From: Trichoplusia ni | Lineage: Eukaryota > Arthropoda > Insecta > Lepidoptera > Noctuidae | NCBI RefSeq assembly: GCF_003590095.1 | Contig: NC_039479.1 | Span: 2,728,001 to 2,792,000 of the forward strand | Length of the DNA: 64,000 nt | Reading direction: 5' to 3' | Shown: positions 1-12,000 of the stretch, piece by piece | How the letters are laid out: every line of letters starts with the position of its first letter | Position numbering within the stretch: position 1 is the stretch's first letter | Notes under the pieces: model-generated | What the model was told of the DNA's origin: nothing | Database searches by the model: none | Seen by the model: only the letters and a program-made list of their open reading frames with translations | Made by a program: the position numbers and the translations under genes

Positions 1-1186
1 CTTGAATTACATTAAAATGTGTATGACACAAGACTATAGTCGCAAATAATTTTAAAACATATTTTAGGTTTAATGCAATTAAGATTGTTTGAACCAATGA
101 TAATGATACAAGTACATAAATACTACTTTGTGTCCAAATGGAATCAGATCTTAAAACGAACTAAGTATTTATCAGAATTCATTTTATACACTTTTTAATA
201 CATTAATTATCTCTTTACATGTAATTAAAACATCCATAAATTAATCACAGCTTACTATCCGAAAGTATTTATCAAAAATAAAAATTTAGTTTCCATATCA
301 GAATTACCGAAATAAAATAAAACAAGCTATAAACATAATTATAATTTAAAACTATATCTAATCGAGTGCATTTTTAAAGTTACATGAAAATATGTTTGGC
401 TACATTTTTCCAGCGGCACAAATCCTAATGAATTTGAACCTGGTACTCGCTCGGTATATTATGACAGACTGACATGCAACGCTGACAGCATTTGTAATAA
501 ATCGTCGTGATACATACAACTGTATCATGTATGTATTTATGTAAACATATGAATGGCATTTCGGTACAGGCGAATAAAAGAAAAGGTTCTGTCTAGGGAC
601 GACGAATACTATTTTCTAAAAAAAAATATGTGGCACAGTAAGTTTCATCTGTTATAAGCTTTGGATAGCTGTTATAAGTTTAAGTTTTGAAATTACATAA
701 GCTTTATTAGATTAGGAAACTCTTGTTGTAATAATCTATTGTAGTAGCAAGTGTTTTAATTTAGTATTTTGGGAGATAAATATCTTTCATTAAAAAAATA
801 TTTTAATAAAATATATTTTTTAAGTGTTCACTATGACTACCATTATTTACCTCTCTCAGCAAGAGGTTTCATGCATAGGTTACTTAAAAGAATCAGTAGA
901 TACTACTAACATAGGATACGTTTCAAAAGTTTCAGGAAAATAAATGAAAATTTATGGATGACTTAAAATGGTTTCAGATAAATTAAGATCGATCCTATTT
1001 CCTAAAATAAGGATCTATTTTTTGTAGGTACTGACCCAAATTAGTAAGGTAACCCTAAAACTATGCCTATTACAGACTTATTAACAATAAAAAATATTTA
1101 CGCACACAGTCAATGTTCATGTTTCGAGTGTATAATGAACCAGTCATTATGAAACGGGTCACACCAGTTCCTCACTGCGATACACT

Positions 1187-1195
1187 TATAAAAGG
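1187..1195 (+). promoter_or_regulatory. TATA box of first cuticle protein gene
   Basis: TATAAAAGG lies 57 bases upstream of the ATG at 1244. A TATA box at this distance is usual for insect cuticle protein genes. No clear TCAGT initiator follows, so the exact start site is not defined. This is inferred from motif and position. Confidence 0.6.
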
Positions 1196-1243
1196 ATTGT
1201 GAATATTGACAGGCAAACATTCGACATATCACCATCAAACAAA

Positions 1244-2171
1244 ATGAGTCGACTTCTAATGGTTAGTGATATTTAAAAATATTAATTTAAATAATTTTGT
1301 GCATTATTGGAGAATCCGGTGTCAAGCATTGTAATGGGTCGCCTAGTGTTTATCACTCACATTGGCGACATGATTGCTTCATAAAGAAGATTGGATGTTC
1401 TTTGCTGTTTAAAGTTTGCCTGTGGAGTGTGAACTTATTTGTGATATCGTGCCTCATTTCAGATTGCGTGCACACTCGCTGTAGCTATTGCTACTGTCTC
1501 CGCTGGCGCAATAAACATAGTTCCAGTCATTGATAAAGTCGTAAGCATCCGTTTTGTAAATCTACGAATAGGTACGATTTAAGATGAATAAATATAAAAG
1601 AAAAACTTTTCTTTCTCAACAGGACCATTCCCGATACGCGTTTAACTACGCAGTCAGCGATCCGTTAACAAAAGACAACAAGGCGCAATGGGAGACGAGA
1701 AACGGTGACGTGGTGAAGGGATCGTACTCGCTGGTCGAGCCTGACGGGTCCCTGCGCGTAGTGGACTACGCCGCGGACGGTCTCACCGGCTTCAACGCAG
1801 TTGTAAAGAAGATCGGACCAGGAGTACATCCTCCGGCTATCCACGCTCCAGTGATTCACGCACCAGCAATCCACGCACCAGTTTTAAAAGCCGCTGCTCC
1901 TTACACGATACTTGGACCAGTGAACTACGGCTTCGGAGCAGCGCCGATCCTTGCTAACCTACCCAAACTCACATCGTACGGACAGTGGAGCCTTCCCTGG
2001 GACCCCTTCACCCATTCGTACGGAGGTTGGGTACCGTTAGCAGGCCCCTTGATTGACAAACCCTACGTGACTATTTTCAGCACGAAGCACGTTAACGGCA
2101 ATGTCCATAAGTGGACAACTGGTCCTATACCGCTGTATGGTAGAACATTAGTCTTAAAGAAAAAGCACTGA
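1244..2171 (+). CDS. RR-2 cuticle protein (first of tandem pair)
   Basis: Structural protein of the chitinous cuticle, 214 aa. Exons are 1244-1261, 1463-1540 and 1623-2171, all phase 0. The 18-nt first exon encodes six residues that begin the signal peptide (about residues 1-20, MSRLLM then IACTLAVAIATVSAG), giving a secreted protein. The Rebers-Riddiford RR-2 chitin-binding domain covers about residues 37-93, with YAFNYAV, the GDVVKGSYSLVEPDG core and GFNAVV. After it comes a short His/Ala/Pro repeat (HAPVIHAPAIHAP), then a Trp/Gly-rich tail ending in GPIPLYGRTLVLKKKH. The next gene shares domain, exon structure and tail motif, so the two look like tandem duplicates. Both lie upstream of the RIC1 exons on the opposite strand, probably inside a RIC1 intron. 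The family call is firm; the individual name is not known. Confidence 0.9.
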
Positions 2172-3281
2172 GTTATAGTCAAATTATGTAAAGTAGGTGA
2201 AAATGGATAGATGTAAATTTGTATTGCATCGAAACATAATAATTTTTTCGCATCGACCAAAGAGTAATGTTCTTGTTACTCAAGAAATATGAGTATTAAC
2301 CGTCTTCTTTGTATTGGGTATTGATTTTATAATCGCCGAAGAAGGCCACCGACTAGTCTATAAAGATTTGTAAATACAGCTGTACTAAGACAATATATTG
2401 TAAAAAATATATACAAGCATTTAAACATTTTCTTGGAATTGTTATTTTTATTATGACATACACCTGAAATTGTAAGATTATTTATTTGTCACTGAATGAA
2501 TGTACCAAAGTTCTAACAAATAAATTAAATTAAAAATAATCCACTACTACTACTTCTTCAGTTATACAAAAGCTATAAAAAAACTTGCTTCTCTAGTAGT
2601 TTGTCAATAGGGATGACGACTAGGTATAAACATAAACATCTGTTTTTGTCCGTCAGATAGATAATTAAAAATATCAGAGAAGTATTTTCGTCTGTACATA
2701 TCTGAATAATAAAATAGTCAAAAAACCGTTGTAAAGGAGGAGTTAGGAGAGAGGCGTAACTACTTTGCAGAAACAGGAACGACTGCGACGTCGTCTTCGT
2801 ATAAACGAAGTAATCACTAAGTTCAAGCAATAAATAATAAAAAGCAAAGTAGTAACTGTATGACAGGACCTACGTTTCTCATAAATTGGTTCATATCAAA
2901 TTCAGTAAGTATTACTTTAAACATAAAAAAACGAAGACAAAAAACACATGCCTACTTGTGTTTTATAGCTGAAAATCTTATATTGATTAGGGCTGCATAT
3001 CGTTACCAAAATATGTAATAAGCGAAGGTGTTTAACGGTAAAATTTTGACAATCGCGTCAATTTTTATGCTCGGATTATAACACTTAAGCTCAAAATGTA
3101 TTTTATGGGGATGAACTCAAAGTATATTATACCTAGTCCTACCATTTCAAACAATTCATTTATAATATATGAAATAAATAAATAATTATTTACTCATTTA
3201 TTAAATTTCTTGTCTAGTATACACTTTTTTCTAGAAATAGCATCACTAGGCCGATCAGTGATGTATTTTTTATTTTTTGGG

Positions 3282-3370
3282 ATAGGTGGCAAACGAGCAG
3301 ACTGGTCGCCTGATGTTAAGCGTTTACCCATGCCCACGGACACCCGAAACACCAGAAGACAAGTGCGTTG
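3282..3370 (+). repeat. Dispersed lepidopteran repeat fragment
   Basis: The segment with GGCAAACGAGCAGACTGGTC, then GCCTGATG and GACACCCGAAACACCAGA, resembles a short fragment I recognise as dispersed in many moth genomes. Boundaries are approximate and the parent element is uncertain. Confidence 0.45.
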
Positions 3371-3440
3371 CTAAAAAAGAAAACGCATAAGAAATTAATT
3401 AGTTTATGTTTATATTAGGTATGACGTCTATTTTTAAAGC

Positions 3441-3795
3441 AGCTCGTGGCTAAACTACAACGGCACAAGTTGATCGATCTCAGGTGCTACAGGAGCTACA
3501 CTTGATAAGGTTGGTCCGTGATGGGTGACCTATGTCACAACGAGTTCTTTTGTGTTTCGGAGGGCAAGTTAAATTGAAGGTGTCGGCTGTTATTGGTACA
3601 TCTTTGACATCCATTACGGTTAGTCAGAAGCTGGAAAGTCTGACAATCAGTCTCCCTATGGGATATAGTGTTGCCCAGATAACTGGGTTGAGGTTAGAAT
3701 GACAGTCGTTTCTTGTAAAAAAAACTGATACTTAGCTGCATACGGTTAGACTGGAAGCCGACCCAAACATAGTTGGGAAAAGGCTAGGATACTGA
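3441..3795 (+). repeat. Dispersed repeat family A, copy 1
   Basis: It begins near AGCTCGTGGCTA. It contains a GTTGATCGAT block, GGTTGGTCCGTGATGGGTGAC, a GTGTTTCGGAGG block, AAAGTCTGACAA, and GTTGCCCAG followed by AACTGGGTTGAG. It ends with AGTTGGGAAAAGGCTAGGAT. The same ordered blocks occur at 8355-8695 (same strand) and 45421-45680 (opposite strand), so this is a real interspersed family inside the window. No coding capacity is seen. Confidence 0.75.
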
Positions 3796-3842
3796 TGAAT
3801 ATAATAAGCTTAGACAGTGGTCAGTAAATACAAAGGCAATTC

Positions 3843-3990
3843 CTATCAAAATCAAAAGTTTTTATTTCAAGTTGGCCGTTTTCCACGCTCTTTCAAAACG
3901 TTACAATGATGACTCTAGTTGCGCGGTTCCAAAGTGTCATTCTTATGGAAAAGAACCGGCAAGAAACTCCATATCAATATCGATTATATC
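3843..3990 (+). repeat. Dispersed repeat (TCAAAATCAAAA-led) fragment
   Basis: It starts with TATCAAAATCAAAAGTTTTT and continues through CTCTAGTTGCGCGGTTCCAA and AAAAGAACCGGCAAGAAACTC. A related start (CAAAATCAAAATCAAAATTCA) occurs at about 34470-34530 in an intron of the ATRX gene. It resembles a common moth repeat. Boundaries are approximate. Confidence 0.5.
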
Positions 3991-4271
3991 ACGTTGTGCT
4001 ATAGGTAACAGCCTTACACTTTCTATAAATGGGGACACATCTTAAATTCAGATGTACCGACTACCGGTAGGCGCTAAAAACGTTCTTAAATTGAACACAT
4101 AATGAAATTTAATTACTCATAAATAAATCATATTATACGCTCCTAATAACACATTTGTATAACAACTAGTCATGTATAACATCACTTATGAATACTAAGC
4201 TGTCACGGACCGGCTCGGAACTAGATCTTTGACAAAAACCGGGACGGACTCGGGTCGAATAATTAGTGTTG

Positions 4272-4307
4272 TATAAATAAGCATTTCACTTTTGACAAAA
4301 TATCAGT
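4272..4307 (+). promoter_or_regulatory. Core promoter of second cuticle gene (TATA plus initiator)
   Basis: TATAAATA is at 4272-4279. A TCAGT arthropod initiator is at 4303-4307, about 31 bases downstream, which is the canonical TATA-to-start distance. The ATG follows at 4349, giving a short 5' leader of about 45 bases. Confidence 0.7.
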
Positions 4308-4348
4308 ACACTTCGTTAGCTCACTGGAGTACCTTGCAACCAAGCAAT

Positions 4349-5357
4349 ATGAACACCATTGTGACGGTAAAAGCGACTCCATGGTTTAAAAAACTCTCAA
4401 GAAGAATAAAAAGTTAATTAAGAAAAAAATGATAAATAAAACCTTCCTTGAAATCAGAAAAATCTCTAAGTTTTGAGACTTAAAAACTAATATACTAATT
4501 AAAATTCTACACCAATATATATTTATCGAATATTATAACGTTTTATGTTTATGTAATATCTCTGCTTTGTTTTAGGTCTCATGCCTTTTGGCATTCGTAG
4601 CGGCCATCGCAGCCAACCCTCCGGCGACGATATCATACTATCCAGTTACTACCATTGAGAAAATTGTAAGTACCTTAAACCTTATGCTTCACATATTCTT
4701 TTTACATATATAGGACAAAATAGCAATTTTAACATATTTAACTTGTTACAGCCCAACCCGAATTACGGATTCAATTACGCGGTGAACGACCCCTCGACAG
4801 GCGACAACAAGGCGCAATGGGAGACCCGCAACGGTGACGTGGTACGGGGGGCATACTCCTTAGTGGAACCCGACGGCAACGTGCGGCTCGTGGAGTACAC
4901 AGCTGACCCCCTGACCGGGTTCAACGCGGTAGTCAAGCGTAGCGGCCCCAACGTGCATTCATTTTCTGCTGTCACACCAATAGTAGCTGCACCGATAGTC
5001 ACCAAGCCGATCGCTCCCGTTATTACTAAGCCAATTGCTGGATCTATTGGACATTACGGACCGATCGCGGATTATGACGCCTACCCCATTGGACCGATCG
5101 CACCTATCGCTCCAATCGCGCCCGTTGCCGAAGTTCATCACCAGCCTATCATCACCCCCATCATCGACACTCCACCAGTCATCGCCCCAGTGCCCACGCT
5201 GGACTTCCTGCCTGTCTACCCGCTGCCCGCGCCGGGCCCGTGGGCTCACCTCTCAGGCGCCTCGTACGGTGCCAAAGGTAACATAGTGCGTCGCTGGGCC
5301 GCCGGACCCATCTCGCTCGATGGTAAAACCCTCACCATCAGAACCAAGCACCATTAA
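4349..5357 (+). CDS. RR-2 cuticle protein (second of tandem pair)
   Basis: Secreted chitin-binding cuticle protein, 237 aa. Exons are 4349-4366, 4576-4665 and 4752-5357, all phase 0. As in the upstream paralogue, the first exon is 18 nt and the signal peptide (MNTIVT then VSCLLAFVAAIAA) is split by an intron. The RR-2 domain is at about residues 41-97, with YGFNYAV, GDNKAQWETRNGDVV, RGAYSLVEPDG and GFNAVV. The middle is Pro/Ile/Ala-rich with an IAPIAPIAP repeat. The C-terminal tail has GNIVRRWAAGPISLDGKTLT before the terminal KHH, matching the tail of the first gene. A poly(A) signal is at 5542-5547. Family assignment is certain; the orthologue name is not. Confidence 0.92.
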
Positions 5358-6063
5358 GTTAATTTAAGTTTCAAATGTAAATAATTCTATAACTTACTTC
5401 TCCGTGTATAGGTAACCTACTTAGTTACTCACGGCGCTAGTGTGTTCTTGCATATGTGATGCATGCAAAAATACACATAGGTCATGTTAGAAGTTAAGTT
5501 TGTAAGTTTGATGGGTAATCCAAAGCAACGAAGTGTACCTGAATAAATGAATATTATACGAAATCACTTGTTTTTTTTGTAGCAAATAAGCTTGAGTTTG
5601 TGATCAGTGTAGCGTTAAATAGGCTCATTTAGTTATGCGTGCCGAGCACTCACGACACGCATTTGTCGATAATTTATGCGTTTTCGTTACATAACCACAT
5701 TAATTGGATAATCGTTGGGTATTAAAAATATCTATTCGAGTTTTAGAAATTCCGTTTGAGTCATTGGGTTAATAGCGCATAGCGGTTGGTGGTTTAATGT
5801 AAACAGACTTTTCCTACTTGGATAACTTATGTAATAGCTACGATTATTTTATAATTTTATGACCATTACTCACGTCCTACACAAATGTATAAACAAAACA
5901 TTACGCATAATCGAAGCACAATAAATATGCAATTTTATTTCCAGTCTGGACGGGTGAAGTCGTTAAATAAAATATTATATAAAACCTATATATTATGTAT
6001 TTGAAAGAAAGATATTAGAACAGAATCTTTATCTATTGACTAAAGTATTAGTGTCGTACTCAC
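5358..6063. other. Cuticle gene 3' flank / RIC1 intron sequence
   Basis: AT-rich, with the 3' UTR of the second cuticle gene at the left. I searched the minus strand for the expected next RIC1 exon (the region after the ...VDEDNNP residues) and saw no candidate. Nothing else is recognised. Confidence 0.55.
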
Positions 6064-9000
6064 CGGGTTGTTGTCTTCGTCGACGTCATACTCTTCTCTT
6101 TGTACCATCATCAGTTTACCGCTTGCGTTAATCACCTGTAAATACACATACATCATTAAAAACAATTAGTTTCAACACATACCGGTTGATTAATTAACGA
6201 TATGAAGGCTGGAAACATGAAAAAAGAAATTGTTTAAGAATAAAAGAAGGTTGCCTTTTTATCAGAGCTGTATGTAATTAAAGGAATTGGAATAATATTA
6301 TGTAATCACATTATTTTCTTTTAGAACATTATGTGAACTCCATAGCTACAATAGTTCACTCAGTAGCAGAACTAAAAGGTCCCGTTTTAGTCTTTGATAT
6401 GAAAACTGTAACTAAATTAACTACTAAAAACTCAAGTGTCTGGATGACAGATCGAAACTGAAATTGATTGAAAATTGAAATTGAACAGATTGAAAAAACA
6501 TTTAAATTGTTGTCGTATAAGTAACTTTATAACATGTAAACAAGGTTGAATTTTCTAAGAATTACGAGACCCAATTTTAATGGTTATCATAATCATTTCT
6601 TTTAAGAAAGTTTATACTGTCAAATTGCAAAAACAGTATATTTTACACAGATACCTACTTTTAAGTAAGATACATACCTGATACAAAGTATAATATAGAA
6701 TATAGGTATTATTTATTTATGAAAACTTCTTATGCATACAAGTACAAAGGCGGACTTAACGCTAATGATTAGTATCAAGTAAGCATGTAGTAGTGACCAG
6801 CGAGTCGGGCTGGCGCTGCTGCAGCTGCAGCGTGGCGGCGGCGGCGCGCGCGCGCGGCGGCTCCTGCAGGCGGCACAGCGACGCCGACACCACGCACGCG
6901 GGGTGCGACAGCGCCGACACGTCCACCGCCTGCACGCAGCGCAGCGAGATGTCGCCCGCTGCGGGGTGAGCAGAGAGATCAGCTGCAGGGGAACATGGGG
7001 GCTTTGGCCTCAGATATAGACTTTATAGTGAGGCATACGGAAAGGCAACAAAATATTCCTAGATCTAAGAGCCTACTACCATTTCTTGTAATGAGACTGG
7101 CATTTGCGAAAGACAACAATATATCATTGTCCCGCTACCACAAGCGCAACAATCAACTTAAAAAATGGTACTACTTTTTCTTTAAATGACTCCAGCACTA
7201 AGCAGTTTAATCCTTGCGTCGCGGAGGTTTCACAAACATTCATTTCACATGCACAAATACACCCAGTCTCAGGACAATCGGGTCCTACGCGGTGATCCCG
7301 CGACACGTCACGCTCAGCGAATTTAGCGTGATGATTTCAACTCTCTCGTTATACGTGTACTCTATATATATATATACCTTCACAGAATTAATTCCTCTAA
7401 AACTTGAAAGCCGATCACTCACTGTCGTCATTGCAGTTCAGCTCGTATATGGTGACGAGCGCGTCGGCCCCGAACACGACCAGCTGGTCGTCCAAGATGT
7501 CCAGCACGAACACCTGCGACTGCACGCGGACTATCTTCGCGAACTTGTTGTCGAGCTTCGCCTCTCGGGGATAGAAGCGGATCTCGTCGTGACCGTCTAG
7601 GATGCTGTAGCAACCTGGTTAAATAAAAAGTTGTCATATTATTATTTTTTAATCTCTTTTTTTACAGACAACATACTAGGCAGTTCATCTGTTTTATATT
7701 GAGGTTTTGGTGAGACATTTGTTCAGAGGTGAACCGGGATAGATAGATCTACTTTAGTCAACGGTTGAAGGCACGTTTGAGGTGGGTTTTTGAGAACTAA
7801 CGCTAAATAAGTCGCGTTACTTGTCTAAAGTTTCTAAATGTTACTTCATTTCTTTTTTATCGGTCCTGCCTTTTTTATAATTGTAAATTGCATTATCATC
7901 GGGTTTGAAGCTACCCTGAAAATTTCTGCCTACCAGCTTATCGGGAAGTGCCTCAAATTTGAGTTACAAAAATTCAACCGAAACGACAAGCAAACAAGAA
8001 AATGAGTGTATAAAAACGTGGGCTGGGAAAATTGACTTGTATAAGGCCTTAAACATGAACAATGAGATGAGTAGTGTGTATGTGTGTGACGCACCCACGA
8101 CCACACAGTGGCGCCACCACAGCATGCCGCCGGCCACCACGAAGTCCTTCTCCTGCGCCTCGTTGCCGAACAGCTTCCAGCGCCGCGCCGCGCACGAGTA
8201 CAGCGCCAGCCCCGCGCGCCCCGCCACGCACACGTTCATGCCCGACTCGTCGATGGCGCTGTACTGTGGGACAGACAATACTCATACTAATTCAAATTAT
8301 TTCAATAAATCTATAAAGATTGACATTTTCTTCTTCATACTGGCGTAAGCCGCGAGTAGCTCGTGGCTGCGCTATAACTGCATAAGTTGATCGATCACAG
8401 GTTAAGCTTGACGCGGTTGGTCCGTAGATGGGTGACAATCATTGTCATAGCGAGGTCTTCCGTGTTTCAGAAGGCACGTTAAATTGTGGGTCCCGGCTGT
8501 GCTACATGCATGTTTGACAGTCGTACGTGAAGTCAGAACTAGAAAGTCTGACAACTAGTCTAACAAAGGGACTTCGTGTTGCCCAGGTAACTGGGTTGAG
8601 AAGGTCAGATAGGCAATTGCTCTTTGTAATCACTGGTCCTCAACTAAGTCCGGTTAGGAGCCAACCCCAAAATAGTTGGGAAAAGGCTAGGATAACTGGC
8701 GTGAACTGCAATGCACTATTAAATTAAGCTATCGTTGGTTTTTAAAGATCTGTTTTTTAAACTTTAACTAATCAGCTGTTTGATTCCATAAAAACTTACC
8801 CTTAAAGGCCAATTCGTCGCAATATAAGTAGCTGGTAACGGCAACACGATCCATTGTTTCCTGCACTCGTTATCATCAACAAACTCCCTGTATTTAGTAC
8901 TGCTCTCGTATTCCAAGTTAGGCTGGTCGGTCAGACCGTTCTCTGACTGGTAGACGTCAGCTGATGAGTCTATGATGGATATCTTAGTTCGTTTCGTTAA

Positions 9001-12000
9001 GTTATCTTCTAGATTGACGTAGAGTTTGTCGTCGGCCTGAAGATATAGGTGCCTCTGGTTGCTCTGTGGATAAAAGCAAAATACGAAGGTCAAGAAATAT
9101 ATTCTATTATATATGTAGTATAGACTAGCGAGATCTGGTAGACAAATATGGTCTACTAATGACAGTAGGTATATCATCAAAAGAACATGATGTAGTCAAT
9201 ATAGTCGGTTTTCATTTTCATGACCACTTTTTTTATTTGCTAGAAACACAATTTTTATTTGGAAGAGTTACCATGCACATTGATTCTTTTAAATTTAATA
9301 ACTTCACTCACCATGCAAGGGTTTACACTAAGTGGACTTTTGACAAAGTCCAATTGAATTATATTCGTACTAGAATCTCCTTCTACTTTCACCATCCATA
9401 ATTGGTATCCTTCTGTGGCCCATTCCTGTAAAAAAAAAATGGGTTTTTCAGTATTTAGGCGAATCAATTATGTAGTTTCTTTATGTAAGTTCATAGAAGA
9501 CCGAGAGCTAATTCTCCCTTAGGGTGGTAACTGAACCCCGTATGTAATATTCCATTGTTTTATTCCGGTGTTCCTATGTACTGTTCCAGAATTTCTCATC
9601 ATAAGGGGACACATTCTTCTTAAATGTGAAATCGCTTTTCACCAAAGACTGTAAGGGTTTTTACAAACATTCAAGTCACAAACACAGAACACATAGACAA
9701 CGCTGCGATCCAGTTGGGCACGTACCAGACTGGACACAACGAGCGGGTTGTGGCTGGCGCGGTCCTGGCTGAGGCCGTAGTCCCAGGCCAGCGAGCACAG
9801 CAGCAGCGCGCCGAACGTGCTCCAGGCCGACACGCCGCCGCGCTCCCAGCTCACCGCCACCGCGCGACCGTCCGCCGTCCATCTGGCGGAACATGCACGT
9901 ATGGTTACAGTAAGACCCATCCTCATCTTAAACAAATATTCTTATACAAATTATGTAGGTAGGTATAATAAAGCAACAACGGCGAGGAATATACAATTAT
10001 AAGCCCCAAAACCGAACAGGATCATAGTATAGGCAGCAAGAGCCACTTCGTTCCGTAAACACGTATAGTTACCGGCACGGACCTTGAGCGCTCGGCGGAA
10101 GAGTGCGCATCGTAAAATAAAAAGCCAATCAATTGTGCGTACGGTACTCATCGTCTTGAGGTGCATGCAGGTGCAGCAAAGAACGAATTTCAAGCAATCA
10201 CGAGTGACGGTTATGGCGCGATGAGCTGCGGGCCAATCACTGCACTTGAGTCCGCCCCACGCCTCACTTCATACCGCAAAAGGGAACCCAAAAAATGACT
10301 TCTGCGCCAGTGAAAGTCAGCGCTCAAGATCTGTGCCGGTAACTATACCTGTTGATTTATTGACGAGCGTTTGCTTCTAACGGTGCATAGTTGTCAATTC
10401 AAACAGAAGCGTACCAACAAATCTTAATATATTTGCAGCTACAAAATTATAGTTCAGGGGCCCGAAAAGGGTGATTGGGACCTGTCTAATTCCAGCTTCT
10501 GAACAATAATTTTCTATTCAGTCGCAGTTAAATCTTTTACCAGCGACTTCATATTCATACCTCACACATTTAACAGGTCCCGGATCACCGGGGAAGTCTT
10601 TGGAGCTGAGAACCATTGTATGTGACAGTTCCAAGCCACCGGTAGCTTCGTCTATCGTGAACACATCCACTTGTGAACTGAAATTTGTTAAATGTAGGTA
10701 TTATAACAACTCTTAAAAAACACCAACATAAAGAGACAATATTATATTAGTCAAGTACCCAAAATACAACTTTTATATCACTATCAAAATTAGGTTATAG
10801 TATTTAGATATAGTACATAAAAATTTACTGAACTTCTTTCAGAATCACATTGGAATAAATAAGTTTGATTTTTCATTTTTAAAGTTCATTTAAGTTCCTA
10901 CTAAAAGACCAGAATTATATTAGTAAAAAACAACCAATTTAGTTAGTTTCTGGGTAAGTTAAATAAAATCTGAAAATGGCAACCATAGATATGAAATAAC
11001 AAGTTTCATACTTACTTTTTCCTGCCAATAGCAATTAACCTAAACTTGTGATTAACTCGCGCACAGGTCGCGTCGTCGATACCGGGCGCCCATATGCCTT
11101 GCACTGCCTACAAAATTTAAAAACAATGATCGAACACAGACAACTGTTAATGTTATAAATCCTAGCAAATACTTGATTATAAGGCTGCGTTTCCAACAGG
11201 GATGCGTCAAGATCTATGTGATTCTTAGGCCCAATATTACATTACCTTTAATTTAACTAGCATTTCGGATAGAACATATTTCGGTGGGGCAGGAAAAGCC
11301 TATATACAAGCTCTCACTTGTATTAAAGCTATTGCTATTACATCGCTGTTAAGGAAATGACCGCGCATGCGCCATGGCACTATGTAGCAACAATTTTTTG
11401 ATAAATTCTATTCTCAAGTTGGTTACTTTGAATCTTCCTCAACGGCTCCGCTTACCTGATGAAATCTCAGCCTTAGTTTTTTTTACTAATACATAAATCA
11501 GTGACGAAATACAAGCTTCATAAAATTATTCTCACTCAGAAGAGACAAAACAATTATTATTATTACTTAAAACGTGTTTATAGCCTAAAATACAAATCTC
11601 GTTTTTCAAACACTTCAGGAACAGAAAAAAGGTTTGGAATTATTACATTGTTTTGAAAAATCAAGAATTCATAATTTACAGTTTTATTTTATGATACCAC
11701 AAGCTTTAGTGTGTTTTTACTTTTATTATATATTCTGGCACAGGAAATCACTCAAACCGATCAAGCCTACACAGTGATAAAAAGTGGTTCCGAGTTAAAG
11801 GAAATACAACACTCTTTCAAACAATTCTTACCATCAGATCTGTGTCCAATAATATCTGGGATCGTTAAACATATATTAATAAAATACTGATACATAATCA
11901 ACTGATATTACCACCAAACTGGTCAAATACAAAAAACAACAAATATTTTGCTCATACAGCATTCTTTAAACAAATGCAAAATAAAAAATCTGTAAATCGC

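Larger units (their letters stand above)
2172..4271. other. Spacer between cuticle genes, with repeats
   Basis: No coding exon is seen on either strand. A poly(A) signal AATAAA for the first cuticle gene is at 2519-2524. The right half is repeat-rich, with fragments at about 3282-3370, 3441-3795 and 3843-3990 described separately. Minus-strand frames such as 2573-2830 show no family similarity and low-complexity composition. Confidence 0.6.

Noticed and set aside
1297..1533. 78-codon frame overlapping cuticle gene exon 2
   Set aside because: It runs mostly through intron 1 in a different frame from the real signal-peptide exon. Cys-rich by chance.
4959..5249. Antisense frames over the cuticle protein genes (also 1665-1874 and 4775-5005)
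   Set aside because: They are shadows created by the GC-rich, repetitive sense coding sequence. No homology or splice support.
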